From NCBI GenBank assembly GCA_964007475.1, contig OZ023273.1, positions 54,827,834-54,891,833 of the forward strand: DNA of 64,000 nt, given 5' to 3'. Under the pieces are notes generated by a model, which worked only from the letters and a program-made list of their open reading frames with translations, searched no databases and was not told the DNA's origin. Each line of letters starts with the position of its first letter. Positions within the stretch are counted from its first letter, which is position 1. Origin of the DNA: Hybos culiciformis. Lineage: Eukaryota > Arthropoda > Insecta > Diptera > Hybotidae. The position numbers were made by a program, and so were the translations under genes. Shown here piece by piece: positions 21,911 to 35,266 of this stretch.

Positions 21911-24900
21911 ATAAAATATTGAAATTTTTTTTTTGTCCCTTAAAAGTTAAAATCCTGGTTACAATTTCGTTTTGTTTATATGATATTTTGTTAGTACTAC
22001 CTACGAGTTTTTATGGTTTCTAAATATAGGTGGATAGAAATAATAATAAGAATTTTTTTTTTTTTCAATTTTGCCTAAAAATGAAAAATTGCGATATAAA
22101 ATTATGTGAATTTTTGTGAAACAAATTTAAATTTTTGATGGTACCTAAATTATTATACATAAACATTTTATTAAATGGTAATATTTTAAGCTGAATAGAA
22201 ATATTGTTATATCTATATAAGGTTAGAGAATTGATTTGTGGACTTCTGAGATTTGAAGATCGGGTAAAGTTTTCAAAAACGTGTATTTATCAATGATAAG
22301 TCACTCAACATCATCTCACAAATTTTCTTTGATATTATTTCAAGATTAATCATAGAATTGACGAAAATTTTAAAAATCAAATAATTTTTAAAATTTTGGA
22401 TATAGATTTATTAACAAAAAAAGTTTATTCTTTAAAATTTAACACCCGATGAGTTATTCTCTCCCACTTAGGCATACAATTTGAATGGATCATATTGAAT
22501 TCGGAAAATATGAACCGAGTTTCTAAGGATTAAAAATTGTAATATTATTTCATTGATCCCAAAAAAAAAAAATTAAGGCTGTATTAAAAAAAATTATAAT
22601 AATAATTATTTTTGCAATCAATTTTTTAAATATATAAAATATCGTTTTGTGTTTTATGTTCTCTATAGGAGATGAACCTTGAACTAAATTTTTTATTTCT
22701 GACCCGAAAATAAAAAACTAATTAAAATTGTATGAACTAAAAATATAAAATAATTTATGCCATTGATTTAAAAGTTATTTTATAACTTTTTGACTTTTCA
22801 TAAATTTTTAAGATTTTAAAATAACTTTGAAAAAAATTTATGTACCATTGTACATACTTACACATATTATGTAAATTAATTTTAAAATCGTTAGTTATAA
22901 TAATACATTAATTATATGATTATTCCTATAGGCGTGTATTGCAAATAGTTAGTGGATTAAAAATTAATTTAGTGTTGTGTTGTGTTTTTATAAAATGTGG
23001 TTAAAAGTTCCAAATAAGAACTGTACAAAGTTTGTGCAACAGAATAAAATGATTATAAGAATAAGCCGCCAAGCCGCAGTCATAAGTCTGTAGGATAAAT
23101 TTCTGTTTTGTTATTATTACTACATACTTTAAAATATTATTTATTGCCAAAAGCGAATTGAAAAAAAACATACCTTCAAAGATTAATTTTTTAAACATTT
23201 ACATTTCTCTTCCTGTACTTTATATGTTTTTTTTTTTTAATTCTATACTTAATAAAATATTTAATTTTTGTAATTTCGACAACCAGACGAACTTTTTGTG
23301 AGCCTTATCTTTCAATTATTTCAGTTTCATATATTGATTAAACAGACATTCCGAACAGATATCGAACTTAAACTTCAATAAAATCTTCGTTTAACAATAA
23401 TAAGATTATAAAATTATTCTAAGAATAATATACTTAATATAATATTCTATCATATTCCACAAACAAAAGTTAATTTAAATCCAATAATGTGTGCTTAATT
23501 AATTCTTTTCAAAATAATAATCTTCAAAATTCCATTATTTCACTATTAATAGGCATTATTATAATATTTTTAAAGTGATTGAACGATTTAATTTAGTTAA
23601 ATTATAAATAAATTTAATATATTTCCAAGAAAACTATATTGAAAATAATATTTTTTTCCATGAAATTAGGGAAGGGAATGTTAAACTTTTAAGTGGTTTA
23701 AAATTCATAAGATTTATTTCATATACCTTTACCTACCTACCTTAATATTAAGAATATGTATTTGTTTGTATCTCCAATATGTATATTTATTATATTCCTA
23801 ATCGCATAAGAAGGTATAAAATGGTATAAAATGATAAAAACATATAAAAGAAAATATATGGAAGTGTTGTGTTTGGTTTTCTGTGAATGAATTTGTGTTA
23901 TTTGCAAAAAATTACATATATTTTGTTCTTACATGTGTGGTATATATATTATTATACGTGAAAAAAATAAAATAAATTTCTTTTCAAAGTCGATTACATA
24001 TAGAATAATTTTATGTTACCTACATGTACAGTAGCATAAAAAATACATGCATTACAAATTTAACTCAATATTATAAGTAAAATTTTTTAACTTTAATTTA
24101 AGTAAATTAATACCTATAAAAAAATATTTGATTAGGCATTTATAGGAATTGTTTCGACACATTTCACTTTGACAAAACAAAAACCAAGGATAATCCCGAT
24201 AATACTTATATTTTTTGTCAGATAAATTAAGCTTTTATCAAGGTTTAGTTTAGTGTATGGTGGAATTAAAGAAGAATATGATTTAATATGGAAAAATTTT
24301 TATCGGAAATTTTTCGTAAAATAAGGGAGGTTTTTTTTTTATAACACCAATTCGAAATAAAAGGAGACTGATAAACTCTAAAAATATTAGATTGATTGTG
24401 AATTATGATGCTTTTTTCATTAATAAATAGATTCTGGCTTAGGCCAAGATCTGGAAAAAATCTTTTGTTCATAACAAACAAAGTCCGAAAAGAAGGCGAA
24501 AATAGATTTCAATAAAATAAAGAAACAAAGTGCGTACAAAATGCTAATATAAAATAAAAAAAAGTTTGAAAAATTTCATCCTTTGATATTGATCAGTTCC
24601 TAAATGTTTTATTTTTAAATTAAATTCATTTTTGAAACCATGGACATATATTAGCATTGATAAATTATCCATAAAATAAGTTAAATATTTTAATTGATGA
24701 ATTTTGATTGACATGACTTCAAATGTTGATATAATTACATTCAGAAACTTTACCATAAAAGAAAAGGTGCGAAATTATGCGTAACCATCAAAGCAGCTGA
24801 TCATTAACACATTTGCATATAAATAACTTAAATCATATAGTAGTATACAAAATTCAAGTTACGTACAAAATAAAAAGTGTACACTTTAATCAAAAATATG

Positions 24901-25760
24901 AAAAAACTTTGAGAAAAAAAAACTTTATATTTTCATTTTCGCGCACACATACTCTGAGAAAATTGTTGATGTATATAATTTTAATTTATATCGACATATA
25001 TATATAATGTATATGCACATAATATATAATTTAACTGAGTTGGATTTCTATATGTGTTCAAAAAGCTCACATGAGTGTGTATTATATACACATACAATAC
25101 ATACTCTATACCAAATTTATCGATGGTTTGAATGTGTGGTATTATTATGAAATTTTTTTGTATCGGTATATTTTAATAATGGGAAATAATAAAAGTTTTT
25201 CTTTCTTCCTTGTGCTCCAATTTTTTTTTTATTTTTTTGTACATACTCTGATTATCCAATGTCGTTCTGTACACACAGCTGTGGTTTTTTTTTTTTGGTT
25301 TTTTTTTTGCAATGGCACAAAATATGTATTTTTATTTAGTTAAAGAACAGAAAAAAAAATTAACATGCGAGAGCAGTTCATAAAATACGTAACATATTTA
25401 ATTTAGATGCAAAATATATACATAGATTTGAATTTTGAATGCTTATATTAATCTAAGTTAACAGATATTGCCAATAATGAATCATTTAGAGGCTTATAAA
25501 TCTTGATTTCAAAACTTCAATATTAAATTAAAAGTTCGATCAAATGTAATTCTAATTATAGTTTAATCATGTCAAACAATTTTTTACTTTAATGTGGGTT
25601 GCTTATTATATCAGTCAGAAGATTAATAAAAATATATATTTATATATATAACGATCAACTTAAATTTTTATTATATAATACAAAATACAAATATTTATGT
25701 TTCGAAATTCTTGATAATTGCTAACCCCCATTTATAATGCATGTTTTTAAAGCTTAAAAT

Positions 25761-26709
25761 GGGGCACTGAATTATGACCGCATGAATTATGACCGCGGAA
25801 AAAGTTTGTATGGGCGGGCAAAATTCATTTTTAAAATGAATTTTGTCCGCGCAACAAAATGTCTTTTGACCGCGCGGTCAAAATTCATTTTATTTATAAA
25901 TTGAGTCGCGGTCAAAATTCATTTTGAAAATGAATTTTGCCCGCACATTTTCTCGCGGTCAAAATTCATTTTTTTATAAATTGAGTCACGGCCAAAATTC
26001 ATTTTGAAAATGAATTTTGTCCGCACATTTTGCCGCGGTCAAAATTCATTTTTTTTAAATTGAGTTGTTCCAGGGAACGCGAGTATTATGCACAAAAGTT
26101 ATGGAGAAGATACAATTCATTTTAAATGACTTATTTTGAAAAATGAAATCAACCCTCCGATAAAATATTGTGTTCTAAGCAAAAGGGCAAGGGCGCCAGC
26201 CGCAAATCCCACTGACCAACCTCCCGCCCGCCGCCCTGCTGCCCCCCCTTCCCTTTGTGTCTAACCCACAAATATTTTATCTTTTTTACTCACATACGAT
26301 AAATAGTGTCGTTTTAAAAATGATTTTAGGCCTTTTCCAAAAGGATGCGGTACAAAATGTATATTTATTTTCAATATTTGTTAAGTAATATTTTTGATGA
26401 AACTATTTCTGCATAATACAGCCGCAAATTTTGTCGCGGTCAAAATTCATTTTTTTTCTAAATAGAGTCGCGGCCAAAATTCATTTTGAAAATGAATTTT
26501 GTCCGCACATTTTGCCGCGGTCAAAATTCATTTTTTTACCAAATTGAGTTGCGGCCAAAATTCATTTTAAAAATGAATTTTGTCCGCACATTTTGTAGCG
26601 GTCAAAATTCATTTGTTTTCTAAATTGAGGCGCGGTCAAAATTCATTTTGAAAATGAATTTTGACCGCCAGTCGCGGTCATAATTCATGCGGTCAAAATT
26701 CATGGAGCC
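25761..26709. mobile_element. Probable non-autonomous Mutator-like element, 949 bp
   Basis: Terminal inverted repeats of about 35 bp (left with TGACCGCATGAATTATGACC, right the inverse with two or three changes) are flanked by a perfect 9-bp direct repeat GCTTAAAAT (25752-25760 and 26710-26718). Nine-base duplications are the hallmark of MULE transposases. The interior has two arrays of an 80-bp unit (25874-26060 and 26430-26650). Each unit contains the palindrome CATTTTGAAAATG within GGCCAAAATTC...GAATTTTGTCC. A unique centre has a GC-rich patch at 26186-26262. No transposase frame is present. Confidence 0.85.
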
Positions 26710-27331
26710 GCTTAAAATATACAATTTTTCATATACACAATCTAAAAAAAAATCTTCATTTTAGATCTTCGAAAACAGAATTTGGTTTTTTTTTCTTTTT
26801 ATAATTGTGATATTATAGGTTTATTTCTATAGAACAGCGTTTTGTAATAAAATTTAATCAATTTATTCAGGATCTAAGACGATTATTACTTTTAGGGTTT
26901 TAGGAACATTTTTTCATATATTTAAAGCAATGTTTCGATGTTGCTACTAAATTGTCATTAGTATTGAAAATTGAATGAATTGATTAATTTTCATTAACCT
27001 GTCTTTTATCGAATTCGTTCAATTGAACATTGAAATGCAAAAGGTCTATCATAAATTTCATTAAATTAGAATTAAAGATTAATATTTTCAGAATAAATTC
27101 AGGAATAATTTTTATTTTTTTTATTAATAAGGTAATTGAGGGATATTAAATAATAAATTATAAAGTCTATTTGTAAATAAATGCGCTCACATATTTTTTT
27201 TTTCCTATATTTTATCTCTTAAAGTAATTTAATAAATAATAGCTTTGAAAATTTTTCTTCTTCAAAAATATAATATCATATTAAATTTATACTTTACGTT
27301 ATTTATAAATTTAAGTCAATATCCTTATACA

Positions 27332-27333
27332 AC

Positions 27334-27371
<38 letters not shown>
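27332..27371 (+). repeat. (AAT)n microsatellite
   Basis: About 13 uninterrupted copies of a three-base AAT/ATA repeat. Confidence 0.95.
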
Positions 27372-27376
<5 letters not shown>

Positions 27377-29007
27377 AAATTTGTTGAGCAAAAAAAAAAA
27401 TTAACAAAGTATATTAAGAAAAAATAAAATTTATATATAGATATGTATATTGTACATACCGATATATATGTATATATATAAATAAATACAAAATAATTAA
27501 ACACAGAAAATGCTTGTAATAATAATAAAAAAAATATATAAAAAGAAACAAAGACTTTTTCCTCCATCATTATTATATTTTAACGAAAAAAAATAATCAG
27601 GTTGAAGCAAGGATGAAAGAATTTTTTTTTTTATTTGCTTTTATTTTAAAATTTTAAATTTCACAATATGTTGGTTAAAAAGAAAAACAATTTAATTTTT
27701 AAGTTCTTGAAAACAACACCATAATTATCATACGTTTACAAATGTTTTAAAAGTTTTTTAGGATTAAATTTTTCAGGCCAAGCCTTAAAAAGGGTTAAAT
27801 ACTTTTATGTCGCATTTAAAAACTATTGAAATTAATTTGGGAACTATGTATCACGGTGACAATATTTAAAAAAAATAAAATAAAGGATATTATTAATAAT
27901 TTTTTTATTACTACCTACAAAATTGATTTCTCTGTAGGTGCAATAAAAGGAAAAATTTTGCTTAGAACTTAAACCACAGTATTCGTGTTTTTATAATCAC
28001 ATTAATGTATTTAATTTACACATATTCTTCTAAAAATCAATAAATTCGAGACAAAACAATCTTAAATAAGGTACATTTAATTAAAAAAAAAGTCTTTTCG
28101 CTTTTTCTTTGTGAAGTGGGTAAAAAGAAAGAAAATATTTTTATACAAAATATCATTCTGTGGTAAAAAAAATGTAGGTACGTCCTTTTTTTTGTACATT
28201 ATTTCGATAAATTATAATTTAACCCATCTATTCAAAATTAATAAATTTTTAACGCATTAACTCATAGAACAAATATGTTCATTGAAGTCAAATATAATAA
28301 CGTTAATAAATTAGTTGAAATGGAAAAAATATAATTATGCCCATCAAGAAATGGGTTTAAAAGCTTCCTAAAGGATAAAGCTTACAGGGTCTTTAAATAA
28401 AAACAAAATTGTCATTTGAAATAACAAAACGTATGGTCAGCGTTTGTAAGTTGTTAATTCAATTAATACTCTTGCTCGCACCTTAAAATCTTGACCGAAA
28501 AAAAAAGGAACTTTCAACTTCTAAAATTACTTTTCATACTTGAGAAATGGAAAGAATTTGACAGTTCCAACAAAAAAAAATAGATGTGTACAAGGTATAA
28601 ATATTCTAGTTTGTTAATGGATTTTTTTTTTTTATATTTTGCTATCCTGTCAACTTTTTTTAATAAAAGTAAAAGTGAAAGCTAATTTCGATTTATGCTA
28701 AAAAATATTTTTAATATTATCGTACATTGTCAAGAAATATCTGACAAGCCAACTAAGCCTGTAATTACACTTTCTTATCTACTAGCTGCAGCTTGGATAG
28801 GAAATGACATTTATATAATATGTTTATAAAAACAAATCTATATTGAAATGGTATATGTTGTTTCAAAATTTCAAAGTAATCGGTGAAGAATTTTCGGAGA
28901 TCTTAGATTCAGAACAAACAGACCTTTACATTTTTATTTACATATGTATAGACAGCTTCTTTACTATAAAGATTTCAAATCCTTACGTTAAATAAAATTG
29001 TTTTATA

Positions 29008-29559
29008 GGGATCGTGACTATATTCCTCATCCCAAAATTCAAATGGACAAAATTCTTCTTTTTTTAAAATTCACTATGGACAAAATTCACTATGGGAAAA
29101 ATTTACCATGGACAAAATTCACTATGGACAAAATTCGCTACGGATAAAATTCACTATGAAAATTTTTTTTTTGTTAAATTCTACATTTTTATTAAAATTC
29201 AATTAACTCTCAGCCTTACACAGGGACCACGACAAGGACGTAGTGAGTTAATCGGTCCATACTTTAAATTGAAAAAATAAAGGAACAGGGTAGGTGACCT
29301 TTTCCAAAAAATTTGACCTTTTCCAAAAAAATTACGGCAGCCGTGCCCATTTTTTCGAAACGCTTTTTTTTGAATTTTTTTAATTCGAAATATTTTTTTA
29401 AAGAATTTTGTCCCTAATGAATTTTGTCCATAACGAATTTTGTCCCTAATAAATTTTGTCCATAGGGAATTTTGTCCACAGTGGATTTTGTCCATAGTGA
29501 ACTTTGGAAAAACAATTTTGGATAAAGAATTTTGGCATGAGGAATTTCGTCACCAACCC
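29008..29559. mobile_element. Non-autonomous DNA element with repeated 17-bp subterminal motif
   Basis: The ends GGGATCGTGACTATATTCC and, inverted, GGGTTGGTGACGAAATTCC begin inverted repeats of about 33 bp. Inside them the motif GGACAAAATTCACTAT is repeated about six times on the left (29043-29160), and its inverse ATGAATTTTGTCC is repeated on the right (29402-29506). An imperfect 8-bp direct repeat GTTTTATA/GTTTTATG (29000-29007, 29560-29567) flanks it. The GGG ends and AAAATTCA core recall the element at 25761-26709, so both may belong to one superfamily. No transposase is encoded. Confidence 0.75.
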
Positions 29560-29982
29560 GTTTTATGAAAGGATTTTGATGAGTCCTAAGCTTAATATCA
29601 GGACGATACATTTCAATAGATTTTAATAATTTTTCGATAATTTCAAATTAAAGTATTCTAAAATAATAAAGAAGCAAAACGCTTCGTAAGTATAAATAAA
29701 TGCTATCAATTACTATCTACAAATAAAAAGTTAAATAACATAGTCGAGTTAAGATTTATTCTTTTTTAAAATCTACTTTTAATTTTTTTTTTTCAATTTC
29801 CAATAAAAATTAAATATTTTTTAAACTTACAATGTTCGTATCCTTTTATAATTGAATTACTGGTTGTTGTTTAACGAGAATCTAACTATGACTAAAAATG
29901 TTAAATAAACTAGTTGTCTAATGAGATTTCAGTAGTTTTATTTAAGAAATATTTTTTATTTCATTTCTTATTTGAATATAAC

Positions 29983-30200
29983 CATAGATTAAGAATACAG
30001 AAAGATTTATAGCTTCATACAACATTTTTTTCAGCCTTTTTTTGTATTTTTATGTGAAGGTATTAGTAAAACTAAATAAAATTCTTTTCATATATTGCTA
30101 ATTATCACGTATTTTATTTTGTTTTACTAACACATTCACATAAAAATACCAAAAATAATGTTGTATGAAGCTAACAATGTATGTATATTCTTAATCTATG
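29983..30200. mobile_element. Full-length MITE, sister of the copy at 8809
   Basis: The 218-bp element is almost one long inverted repeat: CATAGATTAAGAATAC and TAGCTTCATACAACAT on the left, both mirrored on the right, as is the inner TATTTTTATGTGAA...TTAGTAAAAC. It is flanked by ATATAAC / ATATAAT, a 7-bp repeat with one change, matching the 7-bp repeat of the other copy. Confidence 0.8.
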
Positions 30201-33200
30201 ATATAATGTAACACGTAACATAACACTTAGCATAGAAGAAGACCATATTTATTGTTTGTTCAGTTTCGGTTTCATTTGAATCTCATTAGAAGTGAAAAAT
30301 TTATTCAAATTTTATAGTTTTGTGTTTCTTATAAATCAAAATATCAGAAATATCCTTTTAAATACACTTTTCTGAATGTTGTCCTATAATTTTATTTATT
30401 AGTAATACGAAAAGTTAGTAATAAATTACTTTAAATATGAATAAAAAAGAATAAGATAATTTATTACAAATAAAAAGAAACAAATTATTATGTGCCCCAT
30501 TAGTTTTTAAGATTTATTTACGTCAAACAAAACCAAATAGAAATTTTCAAACCAAACCAAATTCTCATATCATTTATTTTTGTTTTTTAGTTCAGTCACT
30601 TTTACTTTCACTTAAGTTGTTTCACTTAAGTTCTTACCAATTAAAATATTATTTTCTTTTCTAAAATTAATTCTATTTATTTTCAAATCATCGCTATTAC
30701 ACTCGTAATAAGATTGAGATAAAAGTTTATTCATTCTGTGATATATTGAGAAAAAACTTCTTTTTTCTTCATTAATTAAAAAAAAGTTACATTTATATAT
30801 ATACCCACATCCCACATGTACATATGCATGTACATATTTAAAATCGATTTTTGATTTCTTTTTTTGTATTTGTTACAAGTTTCAGGGAAGTGGCAAAATA
30901 ATAAAGCTATACCCTCTTTTGGGAAAATTTTATTGTTTTTAATTTATAAATATTTTTGTCCAGTGTTTGCTAATGTGGGGACCACAAAAAGAAATTAGGG
31001 AGTCGAAGGGGTGTCTACAGTTCACAAATTTAATCGCGGGTGCCTAAATTTAAAAATTGCTTTAAAAAAGAGGTTCTAAAATAAAATGTCATTATATATA
31101 AATAGTCCTTTTACTTATTATGTCCGATCGTTTCCTAAAATAAAAATAAAAAAAAATAAAATAAAACTTTTATTATATAATTTTTTAAAATATTATTTTT
31201 AAATGTAATAATAACAAAGAAATTTTGAAACTTAATATAAATGCATTCAAAAATTTTAATTGTCATATTTCTATAGAAAACTTTGATTTACTTTACATAC
31301 ATAATAATAATTAAAGTTGATGTTTGGTCTTGATGTGATATGGAAAAATGTTTTTTTTACATCAAATGGGTTGTTTGCACATTTCGTTTACATTTTATTG
31401 ACAACATGATTTGGGTCACTGCATAGCTAGCTAAAGAAGTAAAGAATTTATTATTTCTATTTTGGTGAATTTAAATTTTCGTTCGTTAGTTACATAAAAT
31501 AAATCATAAAGTTACAATTACAACGTACACCATACATCTTTAAATAATGCACAGAATTACTTAATTAGATTTTTTTTATATTCCTCTCCAGAGCTTTTCT
31601 TTCCTTATATAGTGTGTGCACACGGAATACATAAAGGCTTTTCATATGAAATTTAATGCAGAATGAAATTAATCCATTTCGTCATTTTAATTTTTTTTAT
31701 CTACATTATTATTTTTAGTTATGAACTGGAATGATATATATTAATCTTATACAATTTGATTATTACATATATTTTTATGTAATTGTAGTATATTTATGGC
31801 AAAATTTATAGAACTTTGTGAATATTATTTGGCTGAAAAATAAGTAAGTTATTGAAGCCGCATTACAGAAAAAAAGATTAAAATTCCGTCCAAATTTTTT
31901 AATTTGATAAAATTAGGTTATACTAATTCATAACTAAGCTTAATTTCTCTATAACGTTAGAATTGAATACTTTATATTTAAAAATATAAGTATTGATCAA
32001 TTTTAACGGAATATGTAAATAGTTTCGTATCAAAATAAATAATATAAATAATTTAAAGATTGTAAACGATAACTGATTTGAAATTTTCTTTTCATAAGTT
32101 CAATGAATCATACAATTAAAAGGGAAGCCAAAATCCTAGAATTAACAAAATCTTTGTCAGTGTTATCATCAACATAATTTGGTTAAATTTATTTAATTTA
32201 AGCACTAAGTTTCAAAAAATAAAAGCCTTAGTATATTTCTAGTTCATTGTTAACTTAATTAGTTCATTCTTAGTTATATACCAAATACTTTGAGCCACAA
32301 TTTTAAAGGGGTTTATTATAAAATGAAAATTAATTTCACAAGTTGTCAACAAAGTTATTAATTTTTTTCCTTTTTTTTGGAAAACTTTTTAAAAATCTTT
32401 GCGTATTATTTTCGCAACGTTGGCATCCGGAAATTAATTTCTTTATCATTTTTAATATCCTGAGGAATGATGTCAAGGATATAAAAAAAAATATTTTATA
32501 TATTTAAATTTTTTTTTTCTAAGTGAAATTATGTATGTTGGTGATATATACATACATAAACCAAAGTAAAAAACTATTTTTATTGGCTTATAAATTTAAA
32601 TAGGTAAAAAAAAAATTGAAAAGATTATCAATAAGATTATAATATCGAAATCAATGAAATAAATTATAATGGTAATAATGAATAATGGTTTTCTATAAAA
32701 AAAAACTGTCCTAGTTATATTGCTTAAAATTATAATAATCAAGGTCAGATAAGCATAAGATTAATTTAAGAAGAGAAAAATGAAGTCATTGATTAGATAA
32801 AATCATAAAACAGGCCGCTATGAAAAAAATTATCATTAATTATATAAGTAGGTATCTAAAAACTCTATTCTTTTTTTTTAAGTGGTCTCATATCTACCAT
32901 TATTTGGTGTTTTTGCGTGCATTTTAACTGAATTCGACGATCTATGACATAGGTCCCCAATGTTTTGTATTCGTATTAAAACAATTTAATATTTAGATTT
33001 AACATTTCAAGAACATTAATTTTTGTTCAAGATAACTAACTATGCATATTTGTATACTATAAATTAAAATTTGTAGGCTTGCGAAATTTAATATAAATAT
33101 CACAAAATAATTTTTGATCAATATTCATTTATTTCATTTCACACAATACGTTTAGCAGATGCAAATCAATCGAAGACTTTCATATTTTAATTTTTTTTTT

Positions 33201-34416
33201 TTTCGAACATTCCTTAAAAATAACAAATAATCAATGTTCAAAATCAAAATAAATTAAAATTTCGGAAAATTTTACTTCATTTTTTTTGTGATGAAAATAA
33301 AACTATATGCTTCAAACAATATTGGACACAAATCATTTCTTAAAAGCAAATATTTGTACCCTTTATAATTTTAAATGAATAAAATCTATAGTTATGTCAT
33401 AAATACATAATAATTTCATTATTATATATTATATCCTTAAAAATAGTTAATTAATTCATAAAATAATATTTTGATTATTATCTTAATATCGTAAAGACTG
33501 TATTTATTAAGCATAGAATGTAAATGATTAATTTATTTTTAATTTAACTTTAGTCCCGAAGAAAAGAAAAAAAAATAACAAAGCGTTAAATAAATATCTA
33601 AGTAATACGTATCTTGACTTTTTTATTATTAATTTTGAATGTCAATAATATAATATCTTAAGTAAGCTTAAGGGATTCATTCTAATTAATTTTTTATCAT
33701 TATCTTTTAATTGATAAAAATAAAATTAATTAATAATTGATATATAAGTATAATATTTGCATATTATTTTCCAAGAAAATAAATATTCAATCTACACTTA
33801 TTGGAAATGCATAAATTAAAAATTTCCATGAAAAGATGATTAGCTTATATAATTTTCTTTAAATATTTATAATGATATTTTTTGGTTAAAATATTGATAA
33901 AATTACCGTAAAATATAATAGCGATTTTTTGGTCACAAATTCGAAATTTAAACGAATGTTTAATTCCGATTCTGTCTTAAGATTGGGACTAGATTTCTTT
34001 GAGAATTTCTATCGTTTTAGAGTAGATCAAATTCCGTTTTATCGTTAGTTAGTTCGTTATTAATTTGAATTCTTGGTTAATTATAATTTTCGCTTAATTT
34101 TTTAAAAATATTTACTTTTTTTAATTTATTTTCAATACAGATATTTTAATTTAAAAAATAAAAAAAAATAATTTAATTAAAAAAGACATTTTCTTACAAA
34201 TCATAATATAATATTATGTGGGCATAGTTAAGCCGGGACAAATTAAAAACTAAAAAGATATTGTTTTAAATATGACCTCTTTGAAACTTAAAAATTTATA
34301 TAAAATATTTGTATAAATTAATTTTTTTTTTTAAAGAAACAAGAAAATTTTGGCATAAGTTTTATTTAATGTCATTAAAATGCAAAAAAAAGAAGAAAAT
34401 ATACGTACTATAGTAT

Positions 34417-34466
34417 AGTATATTGTATATAGTACAGTATATAGTACATAGTATAGTACAGTATGT
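34417..34466. repeat. Short TAGTACAGTATA-type repeat
   Basis: Alternating ATAGTA, TAGTATA and TAGTACAGTATA motifs, partly self-complementary. It lies some 400 bp upstream of the bili start codon. Confidence 0.7.
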
Positions 34467-34792
34467 GTATTTTATATAAATTTATTTATTTTGTTTTTTT
34501 TTTTTTCAGAAAATTTACTATTTAAAAAAAAAATACAGAAAAAACTAATAAGAAAATGGAAACATATTCATGATATCGATAAACAATTTATTTTGTTTTA
34601 TTTTTTAATTTTTTTTTTATTTTTTATTCAATTAATTATATAGAATAAATACATATTTTAATAATAAATTGAATATTAGAGAAAAGACTTAAAAAAAAAA
34701 AAAAATTAAAATTTAAGTGAAATTAATTTTTATTTCGAAGATTAAAAAAAAAAAAATAAAAAATAAAAAATTAGGAAAATTATTATAATTAT

Positions 34793-35266
34793 ATGAAAAA
34801 AAAAAATCGCTTAGCGCGAATAATAATAATAAAATCAATAAAAGTAATGTGTTATTATGGATTCAAGCAAAAGTTACACTCAAAGTGCATCACCTCATCA
34901 ACAACAACAACAGCAGCAACAGCTGCAACAGCAGCAACAAAATACATCATCACAGCAGCAGCAACAAGGAAACGAATTAGTATCAAAATCGAACAACAGC
35001 AATGGAAACAACAACAAAACACAATTAAGCAACAACAATGCTGGAAATTATATCAATGTTGTGCCAGTGCCTATAGGTGTTCCGTATCATCGAAGAAAAT
35101 TAACACCACAAGATTATCAGTAAGTATTTTTATTAAATATATTATTTTCAATGTCCGACTCCGTATATATATTATAATTTTGTTATATGTATGTATTTAT
35201 TTGATACCCGCTTCGAAGTTACAAAAGATGCAAAATAGGTGCTTGAAAAATTATTGTCGTTTATAG
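34793..35266 (+). other. Out-of-frame open frame overlapping bili exon 1
   Basis: An ATG at 34793 (and another in the same frame at 34845) opens a frame shifted relative to bili. It runs through the CAA/CAG tract as Thr, Ala and Asn codons and past the exon-1 donor. It is probably not a protein. If the mature leader includes this sequence, these upstream starts would reduce initiation at 34857; a leader intron or a downstream transcription start would remove them. Confidence 0.35.

Larger units (their letters stand above)
16959..34792. other. Intergenic region with transposon remnants
   Basis: I find no conserved coding exon over almost 18 kb. Besides the repeats and elements listed separately, it is A/T-rich DNA with long A and T runs. 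The last part must contain the promoter and possibly untranslated exons of bili; these cannot be recognised by sequence alone. Confidence 0.6.

Noticed and set aside
29092..29611. Open frames with repeated MDKI/GQNSLWTKF peptides
   Set aside because: They are translations of the GGACAAAATTCACTAT subterminal repeats of a DNA element.
30960..31080. CAGTGTTTGCTAATGTGGGG resembling a hAT end
   Set aside because: No partner end and no target duplication could be found.
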